Below, piece after piece: positions 44,867 to 55,230 of a stretch of 64,000 nucleotides of DNA. The DNA is from Rhizobium sp. ICMP 5592 (GTDB lineage Bacteria; Pseudomonadota; Alphaproteobacteria; Rhizobiales; Rhizobiaceae): positions 1,449,083-1,513,082 of the forward strand of contig NZ_QSNT01000001.1 of NCBI RefSeq assembly GCF_009498525.1. The letters run 5' to 3'. Position 1 is the first letter of the stretch. Each line of letters opens with the position of its first letter. A program made the position numbers and the translations under genes. Below the pieces are notes generated by a model that saw only the letters and a program-made list of their open reading frames with translations, searched no databases and had not been told where the DNA came from.

Positions 44867-45897
44867 CGCAGCATCGCTCCGATGTCGACGGTCCTCCCAT
44901 CGGCCGCGCTCTCATAGGCGGCCTCGACAAGGGCGAAGGTCTTCAGATTGTCCGCGCCGGAGGTCGAGGTTTCTCCGCCGGACGAGAGCCGGTCCGTCCA
45001 GTGTTGCTGGATCGCCAGCACGCTTTCCTGGATATTGTGCCATGGGCGGGAGGCCCAGGAGAGAAGCTGCGGCGAGGCATCGGAGACCGTCATGCCGTTC
45101 GGACCGGCCACCTCCAGACGATAGCCTTGCGAGAGCCGGATCGTTCCCTGTGTTCCGTCGATCTCGATGAGCGTCTCGGGAAAGGGCTCCATACCGAGCT
45201 TGGTCGCATAGCTGACGTCGACGATCGATGTGGCGCCGTTCTGGTGGTCGAGCAGGATGGTTGCGACATCCTCGCCTTTGATCTTCGGATTGACCCGTTT
45301 GGTGCGTGCGGTGAGTGTCGCAACATCGCCGAGAATGAAGCGGGCGATGTCGAGCGTGTGGATGCCGAGATCCTCAATGATGAAACGCTCGCCTTCCGCA
45401 AGATAGGGTTGGCCCGAAAAGACGTCGAAGCCGGACCGGAAGGAAAAACGGCCCCAGAATGGCTCGCCGATGGCGCCCGATTCCAAAACGGCCTTTACGG
45501 CTTGTATCGGTGTCTGCCAGCGGAAATTCTCGTGTACCATCAGGGGAATGTCGGCGTTTTCGCAAGTGCGGACCATCGCTTTGGCATCGCTCAAGGTCTT
45601 GGCAAACGGCTTCTGGCAGATGGCCGGGACTTTGTGGGCTGCCGCCATCTCCACCAATGCACGGTGGCTTTGAACCGTTGTGGCGATATCGACGAAATCG
45701 AAGCCGCCATCGGTGAAAAGTGCTGCTGCATCGCTATAGCGGCGCTCGATGCCGAACTGGTCGCCGACGATCTTCAGCCGCTCCGGATCGCGGTCGCAGA
45801 TCGCGACAATATCCGCGCCCTTGACGTCTTTCCACGCATGCATCTGGTTGATCGCGAAGAAGCCGCAGCCGATGAGTGCCCCCTTGAGTTTCGTCAT
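44863..45897 (-). CDS. apsD: D-apiose dehydrogenase (Gfo/Idh/MocA family)
   Basis: A 344-residue NAD(P)-dependent oxidoreductase. The Rossmann start is ALIGCGFFAINQMHAWKDV, Lys96 lies in CQKPFAK (the EKP-type motif), and Asp176 and His180 in EDLGIHTLDIARF supply the catalytic pair. It would oxidise D-apiose to D-apionolactone. Gene order (importer, dehydrogenase, lactonase, with overlaps) supports this over a generic inositol-type dehydrogenase. Confidence 0.8.
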   Translation of the reverse strand: MTKLKGALIGCGFFAINQMHAWKDVKGADIVAICDRDPERLKIVGDQFGIERRYSDAAALFTDGGFDFVDIATTVQSHRALVEMAAAHKVPAICQKPFAKTLSDAKAMVRTCENADIPLMVHENFRWQTPIQAVKAVLESGAIGEPFWGRFSFRSGFDVFSGQPYLAEGERFIIEDLGIHTLDIARFILGDVATLTARTKRVNPKIKGEDVATILLDHQNGATSIVDVSYATKLGMEPFPETLIEIDGTQGTIRLSQGYRLEVAGPNGMTVSDASPQLLSWASRPWHNIQESVLAIQQHWTDRLSSGGETSTSGADNLKTFALVEAAYESAADGRTVDIGAMLR

Positions 45898-45898
45898 A

Positions 45899-46963
45899 TT
45901 AGCCTGCCTTTGCCATTTGCATGAGCGTCACGCGCTGTTGCAGACGGCGCTGCGCCTGGTCGACGACCACGGCGATGATGATGACCAGCCCCTTGATGAC
46001 CATCTGCCAGAAGGACGAGACGCCCATCATCACCAGCCCGTCGGAGAGGATGCCGATGACGAAGGCGCCGATGATCGTGCCGCCGATCGTTCCGCGCCCG
46101 CCCGACATCGACGTGCCGCCAAGGACGGCCGCCGCGATGGCGTTGAGCTCGAAGCTCTCGCCGGTCGCCGGGTGCGCGGCCATCAGCTCCGACGATATGA
46201 TGATGCCGACGATCGCCGCGCAGAGCCCTGAGAACATATAGACGAAGATCTTCACCACATCGACGCGGATACCCGACATGCGCGCCGCACGCTCATTGCC
46301 GCCGACGGCGAAGATGTGCCGTCCGATCGGCGTCGAGCGAGAGACATAGGCGGCGACCAGCGCGAGAAAGATGAGGATCCAGATGGAAACGGGAAGGCCG
46401 AGCAGCCTGCCGGCGCCGAAGACATCGAAGCCGGTCGTGTCGAATTCCGGCCTGCCGACCAGGTTCGGAAAGGTCTGGCCGTCCGAAGACAGCAGCGCAA
46501 GACCGCGTGCGACGTAGAGCGTTCCGAGCGTGGCGATGAAGGGCGCGACGTTGAGCTTGGTGATGAGCAGCCCGTTGATGAGCCCGATCAACAGCCCGAC
46601 GGCAAGCGTGATCAGGATGATCTCGTATATGTTGAAATAGACGGTGTATCCGATTGGCAACGCGACACCGTTGAGGATGAGGGCGCCCGCCACCATGCCG
46701 CATAGGCCGACGATGGAGCCGACAGACAGATCGATGCCGCCGGTGATGATGACGAAGGTCATGCCCATCGCCAGGAATGCGTTGAGCGCAACGTGCTTCG
46801 ACATCAGGATCATGTTGGCGGTCGATGTGAAGTTCGGCGCGAAGATGGCGAAGAAGATGATGACGGCAAAGAGCGCGATGAAAGTTCTAAGCTTCATCAA
46901 CGTCAGGAGCGCAGAGCCGTTCGACCGCTTGGCCGCAAAAGAAGTGGAGGTATCTGCCGTCAT
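45899..46963 (-). CDS. CUT2 (ribose-type) ABC transporter permease
   Basis: A 354-residue permease of the RbsC/BPD_transp_2 family with about ten helices. VIITGGIDLSVGSIVGLCGMVAG and AIAAAVLGGTSMSGGRGTIGGTIIGA are the family hallmarks. It overlaps the ATPase gene by four bases and ends one base before the dehydrogenase start. As in other CUT2 systems it acts as a homodimer, so one permease gene suffices. Likely ligand D-apiose. Confidence 0.94.
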   Translation of the reverse strand: MTADTSTSFAAKRSNGSALLTLMKLRTFIALFAVIIFFAIFAPNFTSTANMILMSKHVALNAFLAMGMTFVIITGGIDLSVGSIVGLCGMVAGALILNGVALPIGYTVYFNIYEIILITLAVGLLIGLINGLLITKLNVAPFIATLGTLYVARGLALLSSDGQTFPNLVGRPEFDTTGFDVFGAGRLLGLPVSIWILIFLALVAAYVSRSTPIGRHIFAVGGNERAARMSGIRVDVVKIFVYMFSGLCAAIVGIIISSELMAAHPATGESFELNAIAAAVLGGTSMSGGRGTIGGTIIGAFVIGILSDGLVMMGVSSFWQMVIKGLVIIIAVVVDQAQRRLQQRVTLMQMAKAG

Positions 46964-48510
46964 GACGCGAGTTCCCTTGTATGTCCGTGTCCCTTGGCTG
47001 AAGCGGCGATGATGGCTTCTTCCGTGGCGTCGCTCCTGTCGAAGACGGCGACCAGCTTGCCGTTGCTCAAGACGGCGATGCGGTCGGAAAGCGCCATGAC
47101 CTCTTCAAGGTCCGAGGTTGAAAACAGGATTGCCAGACCCCTGCCGGCAAGCCTGCGCATGGTGCGGAAGACATCGGCCTTGGCGCCGACGTCGATGCCC
47201 CGGCTTGGTTCGTCCATCAGAAGAACCTTGGGATCGGTCATCAGCGCCTTGCCGATGACGACCTTCTGTTGGTTGCCGCCGGACATCGACGTCACCTCGA
47301 AATCCGGGTTGGGCGCCTTGATCGAGAGATCGCGGATCATGTCACGCGTCGCCTGCTTTTCGGCGCCGGCGTCAATGTGAAAGAAGCGAGCGAAGCGTCC
47401 GAGGCTTGCGAGCGTCAGGTTGCTGGCAATGGAGAGCACCTGCACCAGTCCCTCGCGCTGCCGGTCCTCCGGTATCAGTGAAAGGCCGCGCCGGATACGC
47501 CGGGTGGTGTCGCGCTCGCGAACTTCGACGCCGTCGACGAAGATCTTGCCGGTCGAATGCATGTGCCGGCCCATGACGCATTCGAAGAACTCGCTGCGGC
47601 CGGCGCCCATCAGGCCGTAAATGCCGAGAATCTCACCGGCGCGCACCGAGAGCGAGACATGGTCGACGGCAAGGCCACCAGTCGAACGCGGCAGGCTGAT
47701 TTCCTCGGCGCGGAAAGCTTCCTTGCCGATCGCGTGCCCACCGTCCTTGGCAAAGTCCTTGGCGTCCGATCCGATCATCGACCGAACGATCCATTTCGTA
47801 TCGATATCGCGGACCATAGCCTGGCCGGTGATCTGCCCGTCGCGCAGCACGGTGATGTAATCGCCGATCCGCATCAGCTCTTCCAGCCGGTGCGAGATGT
47901 AGACGATGGCGACACCTTGCGCCTTCAGTTCGGCGATCACCTTGAAAAGAATGTCGACTTCCGCCGCAGACAGCGCTGATGTCGGCTCGTCCATGATCAG
48001 GATGCGGGCATCGAGCGAGATCGCCTTGGCGATTTCGACAAGCTGCTGCTGTCCGATCGGCAAATCCTCGATCATGGTTTCGGCATTGATGCCTGCGTCC
48101 AGCCTCTTCAGGAACTCATTGGCCTTGGTGACCTGTGCCTTGTGGTCGATGCCGAAGATGCCGCGCGTGATTTCGCGTGTCGCAAAAATGTTTTCGGCCA
48201 CCGACATGTTGGCGAAGAGGTTCAGCTCCTGGAAAATCATGCCGATGCCGCGCGCTTGCGCATCAGCCGGGCTGTCGAAATGAACGGTTTCGCCTTCGAG
48301 CACAATGCGGCCGAGGGTGGGCCGCTCGACGCCGGCGATGATCTTCATCAGCGTCGATTTGCCGGCGCCGTTTTCACCGACGAGCACATTGACCGCGCCG
48401 CGCCGCAGCTCGAGATTGGCACGTTTGACCGCAACGATGCCGGAATAGACCTTCGATACGTCTTCCAGGCGAAGGATGATGTCGTCCTCTGTCGTGTCGC
48501 CCATGGTCAT
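46960..48510 (-). CDS. CUT2 ABC transporter dual ATPase (RbsA-like)
   Basis: A 516-residue protein with two ATPase domains. Domain 1 has Walker A GENGAGKST, a DLPIGQQQLVEIAKAI signature region and LIMDEPTSAL; domain 2 has the degenerate Walker A GLMGAGRSE normal for RbsA, and MSGGNQQKVVIGKAL. ATG 48510 overlaps the DUF2291 stop as ATGA; the longer frame is rejected for that reason. It energises import of the monosaccharide. Confidence 0.94.
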   Translation of the reverse strand: MTMGDTTEDDIILRLEDVSKVYSGIVAVKRANLELRRGAVNVLVGENGAGKSTLMKIIAGVERPTLGRIVLEGETVHFDSPADAQARGIGMIFQELNLFANMSVAENIFATREITRGIFGIDHKAQVTKANEFLKRLDAGINAETMIEDLPIGQQQLVEIAKAISLDARILIMDEPTSALSAAEVDILFKVIAELKAQGVAIVYISHRLEELMRIGDYITVLRDGQITGQAMVRDIDTKWIVRSMIGSDAKDFAKDGGHAIGKEAFRAEEISLPRSTGGLAVDHVSLSVRAGEILGIYGLMGAGRSEFFECVMGRHMHSTGKIFVDGVEVRERDTTRRIRRGLSLIPEDRQREGLVQVLSIASNLTLASLGRFARFFHIDAGAEKQATRDMIRDLSIKAPNPDFEVTSMSGGNQQKVVIGKALMTDPKVLLMDEPSRGIDVGAKADVFRTMRRLAGRGLAILFSTSDLEEVMALSDRIAVLSNGKLVAVFDRSDATEEAIIAASAKGHGHTRELAS

Positions 48511-49151
48511 TGCCCCAGTACCAGCGCCGAAGGGGTAATCAGGGGAAGCTGGCCGGAGGCGGGCAGTGGATACGCGCCGGTCACCGTGACGGTCTTGCCC
48601 ACGAGGCCATCGCGCGGCAAGGCCGCGAGGAAGGACGTGTTTGCCTTCTCGTTGAACGCCTTGCCGAACTGCGCCCATTCGATCTGGTTTCTGAATTCAT
48701 TGAAATCGAGGAAATCCAGTGCGTCGCGCAGTGCCGTGCCACGGATTGCCGGGCCGATCTGCACTTTCGCGTCCGCCTTGCCGTCGCCATCCACGTCGAC
48801 GTCGAGGGTTCCGGCGCGAGAGGCCGTATCCACAGCGACGATCTTGCCGCTGAGCTTGACCGCATAGGTCCAGGGCGATGCGCTCTGCTTGCGCGGATTT
48901 CCGTATTTCGCGCCGGCCTCATCCGGGTTCGACGCGACCGCCTGCAATACCGTCTTGAAGTCGCCCGCGCGCTTCTCAAGATCGGGAAGCACTTGTGACT
49001 GCCAGATCGCCTCGACCTTGGTCGCGGGATCGAAGGCGGTCTTTGCCGCTTCCGCCGCCTTTTCCTCAGGTGTCGGCGTTTTGATGATCTTGCAGCCAGG
49101 CAGCGCTGCGACCAGCATGACGGCCACGGCGGCGCCTCTGATCCTCAACAT
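48507..49151 (-). CDS. DUF2291 lipoprotein of CUT2 sugar transporter
   Basis: A 214-residue lipoprotein: signal MLRIRGAAVAVMLVAALPGC with lipobox LPGC, then KIIKTPTPEEK and a conserved PWTYAVKLSGKIVAVDTASRAG stretch. DUF2291 genes accompany a subset of ribose-type importers, including those for apiose. ATG 49151 has AGAGG upstream; a GTG at 49160 is less likely. Role within the transporter unknown. It lies between the binding protein and ATPase genes. Confidence 0.88.
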   Translation of the reverse strand: MLRIRGAAVAVMLVAALPGCKIIKTPTPEEKAAEAAKTAFDPATKVEAIWQSQVLPDLEKRAGDFKTVLQAVASNPDEAGAKYGNPRKQSASPWTYAVKLSGKIVAVDTASRAGTLDVDVDGDGKADAKVQIGPAIRGTALRDALDFLDFNEFRNQIEWAQFGKAFNEKANTSFLAALPRDGLVGKTVTVTGAYPLPASGQLPLITPSALVLGQ

Positions 49152-49184
49152 GCAATGCACCTCTATCTCATAGGAAACATGTCT

Positions 49185-49211
49185 GGAGAGCGTGGGATTT
49201 CCACGCTCTCC
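49185..49211 (-). other. Perfect hairpin after the apiose binding-protein gene
   Basis: GGAGAGCGTGG and CCACGCTCTCC form an 11-base perfect stem with a 5-base loop, 19 bases after the binding-protein stop and before the DUF2291 start. No T tract follows on the transcribed strand. It resembles the hairpin at 39883-39909 in position. Confidence 0.6.
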
Positions 49212-49229
49212 ATGGTGCTCGGTCCGCCA

Positions 49230-51076
<1,847 letters not shown>

Positions 51077-51104
51077 GTTTTCTACCTCGTCCATTTTCAA
51101 ATCG

Positions 51105-51143
51105 TGGTATCGCAAGTGGTATGATGAGTCAATGATCATCCCA
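51105..51143. promoter_or_regulatory. Candidate GntR operator before apnO
   Basis: TGGTATGATGAG at 51117-51128 is followed by TGATCATCCCA, making a 27-base imperfect palindrome (TGG..ATGAT / ATCAT.CCA). A TGGTAT half-site also occurs 12 bases upstream at 51105. The site lies in the 95-base gap between oiaK and apnO, so apnO and the genes after it may have their own promoter. Confidence 0.65.
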
Positions 51144-51171
51144 ATATACGGGCGGCGATATCTAGTGTTTG

Positions 51172-52512
51172 CTAGGCTTTTCGTCCGTCTCGAATTTGGG
51201 AGAAATAATCGTCGGTGCCGACCTGCCCGCCCTTCAGCGCGATCTGCAATCCGTTGGTCGGTGGATAGCCACCATGGGCAAGGCAAAGCGGTGACCCCGG
51301 AGTTTGCGGCAATGGGAGCAGCGTTGTCAGGGCTTCCACGCGCAGTTCCTTCAGGGCGTGGCTCGATGTGTCGCCACCGGCAATGACCGCGCGGGGGAGC
51401 CGTTCTTCCTCGACGATACGGCGCAGGATGATGCCGAGAGCCTGTCCAAGCCGATGCCGGGCGCCGGGAACGCGATCGATGTCGCCGCCGCGATCGGCCG
51501 AAGGACCGAGCGCCGTATGCAGGATGACGCTGCGGCCCGCCTTCAGGCTGGCGATGCCGGTGCCGATCGCATCTTCGATCGCACGATCGGCGCTTTCGCC
51601 AACCAGCGCCAGCGGATCGACATCGACGCCATCGAAGCCGTCGGCCATGGCTTGGCGTATCTGCCGTTCAGTTGTCGGGGAAACGCTGCCAGACACCACG
51701 GCGAGGCGTCCGACCTTTCCCGGCAGGACAAATTCGGGCCGTTCATCGATCAGGCCTCTATCGCGCCATGCGTTGAGCAGCGCGTATTCCAGGCCGGAGG
51801 AGCCGGCGACAAAGAAGCCGTTGTCAGCCTTCAGACGCCAAAGCTGCTTTCCGGCAGTGGCTTGCGTTTCCAGACTATCGACATCCATGAACAGGATGCC
51901 CTTAGCGTTGGCGGCGAGTGCATCGAGTTGCTGGTCGGCATTATCAGCGGACACAATCACTAGATCGGCGAGGCTGACGGGCAGGGATGTTTGTTTGCCG
52001 AGATGCAGTGCCAGATCGGCTTCATCCATCGGCGTGACCGGATGGCGGCTCATCACCGGATGGCGGTCGATGCGGAAGACCTGGCCCTGATAGGCGGCAA
52101 ACAGATGGCCGAAGGCGGTATAGCGCTTGAGCTGCGGCGCACCCACCACGACCGGCACGAAGGACTGCTCAAACAACTCCTTGCCGATCTCGATTGCCTT
52201 GCCGATATTGCCGATCCGCGGGCTGGAATCGAACGTCGAGCAGACCTTGTAATGGCATATCGCCGCGCCGAGGCCCTTCAGCCACTGGAATGTCGGCACA
52301 AGCTGCTGCTGCATCCATTCCGGGGTTTCGCTGCGGCTCGTTCCGGCAATGCCGATCGCCCGGCATTCCCGGAAACGATCCAGCATCTCGGCGCTTGGAA
52401 TACCCAGGAAGAGCACGGTCGGAACCCCGTTCGATGCCAGGGCTTCCATCACGTCGGTCGAGCCGGTGAAATCATCGCCGTAATAGCTGAGAAGAAGATT
52501 GCTCATCGCCAC
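51172..52512 (-). CDS. oiaK: 3-oxo-isoapionate kinase (DUF1537 four-carbon acid sugar kinase family)
   Basis: A 446-residue kinase. The N-terminal substrate domain begins LLLSYYGDDFTGSTDVMEAL, and the C-terminal nucleotide domain contains AVIAGGDTSSHALKEL and PGSPLCLAHGGYPPTNGLQIALKGG. The GTG at 52512 has AAAGG 6 bases upstream and overlaps the preceding stop; an ATG at 52506 is an alternative. It would phosphorylate 3-oxo-isoapionate at C4 with ATP, making the substrate of the RuBisCO-like protein encoded directly upstream. Confidence 0.83.
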   Translation of the reverse strand: MAMSNLLLSYYGDDFTGSTDVMEALASNGVPTVLFLGIPSAEMLDRFRECRAIGIAGTSRSETPEWMQQQLVPTFQWLKGLGAAICHYKVCSTFDSSPRIGNIGKAIEIGKELFEQSFVPVVVGAPQLKRYTAFGHLFAAYQGQVFRIDRHPVMSRHPVTPMDEADLALHLGKQTSLPVSLADLVIVSADNADQQLDALAANAKGILFMDVDSLETQATAGKQLWRLKADNGFFVAGSSGLEYALLNAWRDRGLIDERPEFVLPGKVGRLAVVSGSVSPTTERQIRQAMADGFDGVDVDPLALVGESADRAIEDAIGTGIASLKAGRSVILHTALGPSADRGGDIDRVPGARHRLGQALGIILRRIVEEERLPRAVIAGGDTSSHALKELRVEALTTLLPLPQTPGSPLCLAHGGYPPTNGLQIALKGGQVGTDDYFSQIRDGRKA

Positions 52513-53771
52513 TACGCGCCTTTGCCGTCACTGAATTTTGCAATCGAAGCAGCAAGCTCCGGATGGTCCTTGGCATAATCTGCGAGCGGGATATCGGCGA
52601 CTGCCGCTTCCCAGGCCTGCTGGACAGCGCGAACACCGGCGGCCGGTCCGGAGGGATGGCTGACGATACCGCCGCCGCAAAGATAAAGCAGGTCCGTGGT
52701 CCTGCCGGTCCGCTGATAGGTTTCCGGCGCTTGCCCACCCCACTGGCCGGAGCCGGCGACGGGAAGAGGGCAATCGGATGGATCGAACAGCGGCGTGCTG
52801 ACAGCCTTGAAGGATTCGACGAAGCTTTCGTCTGGCTCCCAATATTTGACGCGGATGCCATTGATCTGGAACTGATCGACGCCGAGCAGCCGCCAGAATT
52901 GCTGGTAGACCTTGAAATCCAAGCCCGCACCCGGATGGCGCGTCAGCACGTCCCAGCCGTTGCGATGGGCATGCAGGACCAGGTCCGAGCGCTTGCGAAG
53001 GAAGCTCATGCCGCCGAAGCCGATGGAATTGATGTTGACGACGGCGCAATTGCCGCCAGCCTTCAGCACGAGATCGTGGTTGCGCATCATCTCGTCGGGA
53101 TCGGCATGTGAAATGCCGAAGGCATACATCACTTTCTTGCCGGTCTTCTGCTCATGATCGAGGATTTTCGGCATGATCGCCGCAACACGCTCCTTGAGCG
53201 GCGAATAGGCTGGGCTCATGAGCTTCTCGTCGTCCTTGATGAAGTCGACGCCGGAGCTGATGAGTTCGCCGACCAGTTCGGCGGTTTCGGCTGGGCGAAG
53301 GCCGAGCGCCGGCTTGACGATCGTGCCGATGATCGGGCGCCCCTCGACCCCGGTCAGGCGCTTGCTGCCGGCAACGCCGAATTGCGGGCCGGGATGCGCG
53401 CCGCGGAAGGCTTCAGGCAGCTTCATGTCGACGATGCGGATGCCGGTCATGCCTTTGATCGAAAAGACGCCGCCGATCGCGATCGTCATCAGTGCCGAGA
53501 GATCAGTGCCGATCGCATCGAGCGGAAAGGCGATGTCGACATCGGCGCGGCGAAGCGGGCCATGGCCATCGGCAACCTCAGGCCATGTCGGTCGCTTCGC
53601 ATCCTCTAGCTGGCGAATGCCGAGGACCCTTGCGGCCACCCGCGACTTCAGCTCTTCCGTCTCGCCGGGAACCGGCACGAAAGTGCCCGTCGACTGGTCG
53701 CTGGCGATCTTGTCGGCCATGGCCTCGATGCTGCCAGGCGTTTCGATGCGGTAGGTGATGGTTATGCTCAT
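52512..53771 (-). CDS. oiaX: RuBisCO-like protein, 3-oxo-isoapionate-4-phosphate transcarboxylase/hydrolase type
   Basis: A 419-residue form IV RuBisCO homologue. Lys153 in TIVKPALGL, the carbamylated-lysine motif FIKDDEKL (Lys179, Asp181, Glu182) and HAHRNG (His267/His269) match RuBisCO catalytic positions, and AGSGQWGG and LCGGGIVSHPSG match phosphate loops. The loop 6 region reads INGIRVKYWEP, unlike the CO2-fixing VGKLEG, so it is not a carboxylase. In the apiose pathway such enzymes give 3-phosphoglycerate plus glycolate, or in another subtype decarboxylate. First gene of the operon, divergent from gntR. Confidence 0.85.
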   Translation of the reverse strand: MSITITYRIETPGSIEAMADKIASDQSTGTFVPVPGETEELKSRVAARVLGIRQLEDAKRPTWPEVADGHGPLRRADVDIAFPLDAIGTDLSALMTIAIGGVFSIKGMTGIRIVDMKLPEAFRGAHPGPQFGVAGSKRLTGVEGRPIIGTIVKPALGLRPAETAELVGELISSGVDFIKDDEKLMSPAYSPLKERVAAIMPKILDHEQKTGKKVMYAFGISHADPDEMMRNHDLVLKAGGNCAVVNINSIGFGGMSFLRKRSDLVLHAHRNGWDVLTRHPGAGLDFKVYQQFWRLLGVDQFQINGIRVKYWEPDESFVESFKAVSTPLFDPSDCPLPVAGSGQWGGQAPETYQRTGRTTDLLYLCGGGIVSHPSGPAAGVRAVQQAWEAAVADIPLADYAKDHPELAASIAKFSDGKGA

Positions 53772-53826
53772 GAAGTGCCGGCTGCTCCTCTCGCCAACGA
53801 TTTTGTCGTGGCGTCAACTTGTGATC

Positions 53827-53845
53827 TGGTATAATGAGTATTCCA
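53827..53845. promoter_or_regulatory. Candidate GntR operator between oiaX and gntR
   Basis: TGGTATAATGAG at 53827-53838 continues to TATTCCA, giving a 19-base imperfect palindrome TGGTATAATGAGTATTCCA. It lies 56 bases before oiaX and 92 before gntR. TGGTATAAT is also a perfect extended -10 reading towards gntR, so repressor binding here would block both promoters. Confidence 0.68.
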
Positions 53846-53936
53846 ACTTGTGCAACGATTTTTTTGTTTAGGAGCGGTTAGCCGTTCTGAACGGGCTTTC
53901 TCGACTCCGTTTGACACGGCATAAGGGAGGAAAGCT

Positions 53937-54659
53937 TTGAGCCAGCGAGATGTCATGAGCCAACCAATCGAACAGATCGTCCGTCGGAAGCTGTCTGATG
54001 AGGTATTCGACCGGCTAGAGCGGTTGATTACATCGGGAGAACTGAAGCCCGGCGATGAAATGCCGTCGGAGCGCGTGCTGATGGAACGCTTCGGCGTCGG
54101 TCGTCCGGCGATCCGCGAGGCGATGCAGTCTCTCGCCAATATGGGATTGGTGAACATCTCGCATGGTGAACGGGCGAAGGTGCTTCAGCTCACCGCGAAA
54201 TCGATCTTCCGGCAGGTGGATTTGACCGCGAAGATCATGCTGTCGCAGTCTTCGGACTCTCTCGAGCATCTGAAGAGCGCGCGTATCTTCTTCGAGCGCG
54301 GCATGGCCCGCGAGGCCGCTCAGCGCGCGACGGAAAAAGACATCGCCGATCTCAAGGATATCATTGAACGCCAGCGCCAGTCCCTGGGGCATGCGGAAGA
54401 GTTTATTTCGGCTGACATGCAGTTTCACACCCGCATCGCGCAGATTTCCGGAAATCCGATTTTCGCCGCTGTCAGCGAGGCGATGCTGGCCTGGCTCAAG
54501 ACCTACCATACGGATCTGCTGATCTGGACGGGCAAGGAAAAGTTCACGCTCGTCGAGCATGAGGAAATATTGGAACAGCTTTCCATTCATGATGCTGATG
54601 GCGCCGAAGCGGCCGTGATGAAACATCTGGAGAGGTCGCGAGCGCTCTACAGCAAATAG
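53937..54659 (+). CDS. GntR-family regulator (FadR/FCD subfamily), probable apiose repressor
   Basis: A 240-residue regulator. The N-terminal winged helix reads VFDRLERLITSGELKPGDEMPSERVLMERFGVGRPAIREAMQSL, and the all-helical FCD domain (about 95-230) has metal-binding-type residues in SADMQFHTRIAQ and VEHEEILEQL. The TTG at 53937 is preferred: GGGAGG lies 7 bases upstream, whereas the ATG at 53955 has no ribosome site. Divergent from oiaX with the shared motif between them; ligand likely an apiose intermediate. Confidence 0.9.
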   Translation: MSQRDVMSQPIEQIVRRKLSDEVFDRLERLITSGELKPGDEMPSERVLMERFGVGRPAIREAMQSLANMGLVNISHGERAKVLQLTAKSIFRQVDLTAKIMLSQSSDSLEHLKSARIFFERGMAREAAQRATEKDIADLKDIIERQRQSLGHAEEFISADMQFHTRIAQISGNPIFAAVSEAMLAWLKTYHTDLLIWTGKEKFTLVEHEEILEQLSIHDADGAEAAVMKHLERSRALYSK

Positions 54660-54814
54660 CGGATGCTTCTTCCTTTCGCGTTGCGCGCTGTCCGACGCTC
54701 GTTTTTCAGCGCCGGTTCATCTTCATATCATACCTCGTGAATCTGGCTGCCCCAGCCTGTCCAAATTCATCTGCAATCTGGCGGCTGCCCAGACATCGGA
54801 GAAAGAGGTGCGTG

Positions 54815-55027
54815 ATGGTTAGGTTCATTCATCGGAACATGGCGCTCGTCGTGGCGCCGATCATGACGGCAATTGCCATAGTATCGTACAATGTGCTGAA
54901 CCTTTTGATGAGGCATCACCACACAGCAAAACACGACATCTATCACGTTGTCGGAGCGCTCTTTGTCTTCGGCGCCTTCTACGGCGTGATTCGTTACATG
55001 CAGGCTTTGCCCGACGAAGACGAATAG
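54815..55027 (+). CDS. Small two-helix membrane protein
   Basis: A 70-residue protein with hydrophobic segments ALVVAPIMTAIAIVSYNVLN and YHVVGALFVFGAFYGVIRYM, separated by a histidine-rich loop LMRHHHTAKHDIYH. AAAGAGG precedes ATG 54815. No family recognised; the His cluster could bind metal. It stands alone between gntR and uppP. Confidence 0.6.
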   Translation: MVRFIHRNMALVVAPIMTAIAIVSYNVLNLLMRHHHTAKHDIYHVVGALFVFGAFYGVIRYMQALPDEDE

Positions 55028-55230
55028 AATCCAAAGAATCACCGGAGCGGAACCCCATCACAATCGACGGGAGCCGTTGAACGATCTTCGGCTCCCATCC
55101 CAACATGAGGTCGGGGCAGATGTGCCATGGACGCTGCCCCAATGACTATCAACGGTGCTGAGTTGCAGCATGTATATATTGCGCCGTTCAGGCCATGCGG
55201 CCTGAGCGAATAACCAAGGGATGTTGATAC

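Noticed and set aside
44863..45897. myo-Inositol 2-dehydrogenase
   Set aside because: Same superfamily, but no other iol genes occur and the gene overlaps the apionolactonase gene.
52512..53771. True CO2-fixing RuBisCO
   Set aside because: Loop 6 lacks the catalytic lysine context, no small subunit or phosphoribulokinase is near, and neighbours belong to apiose catabolism.
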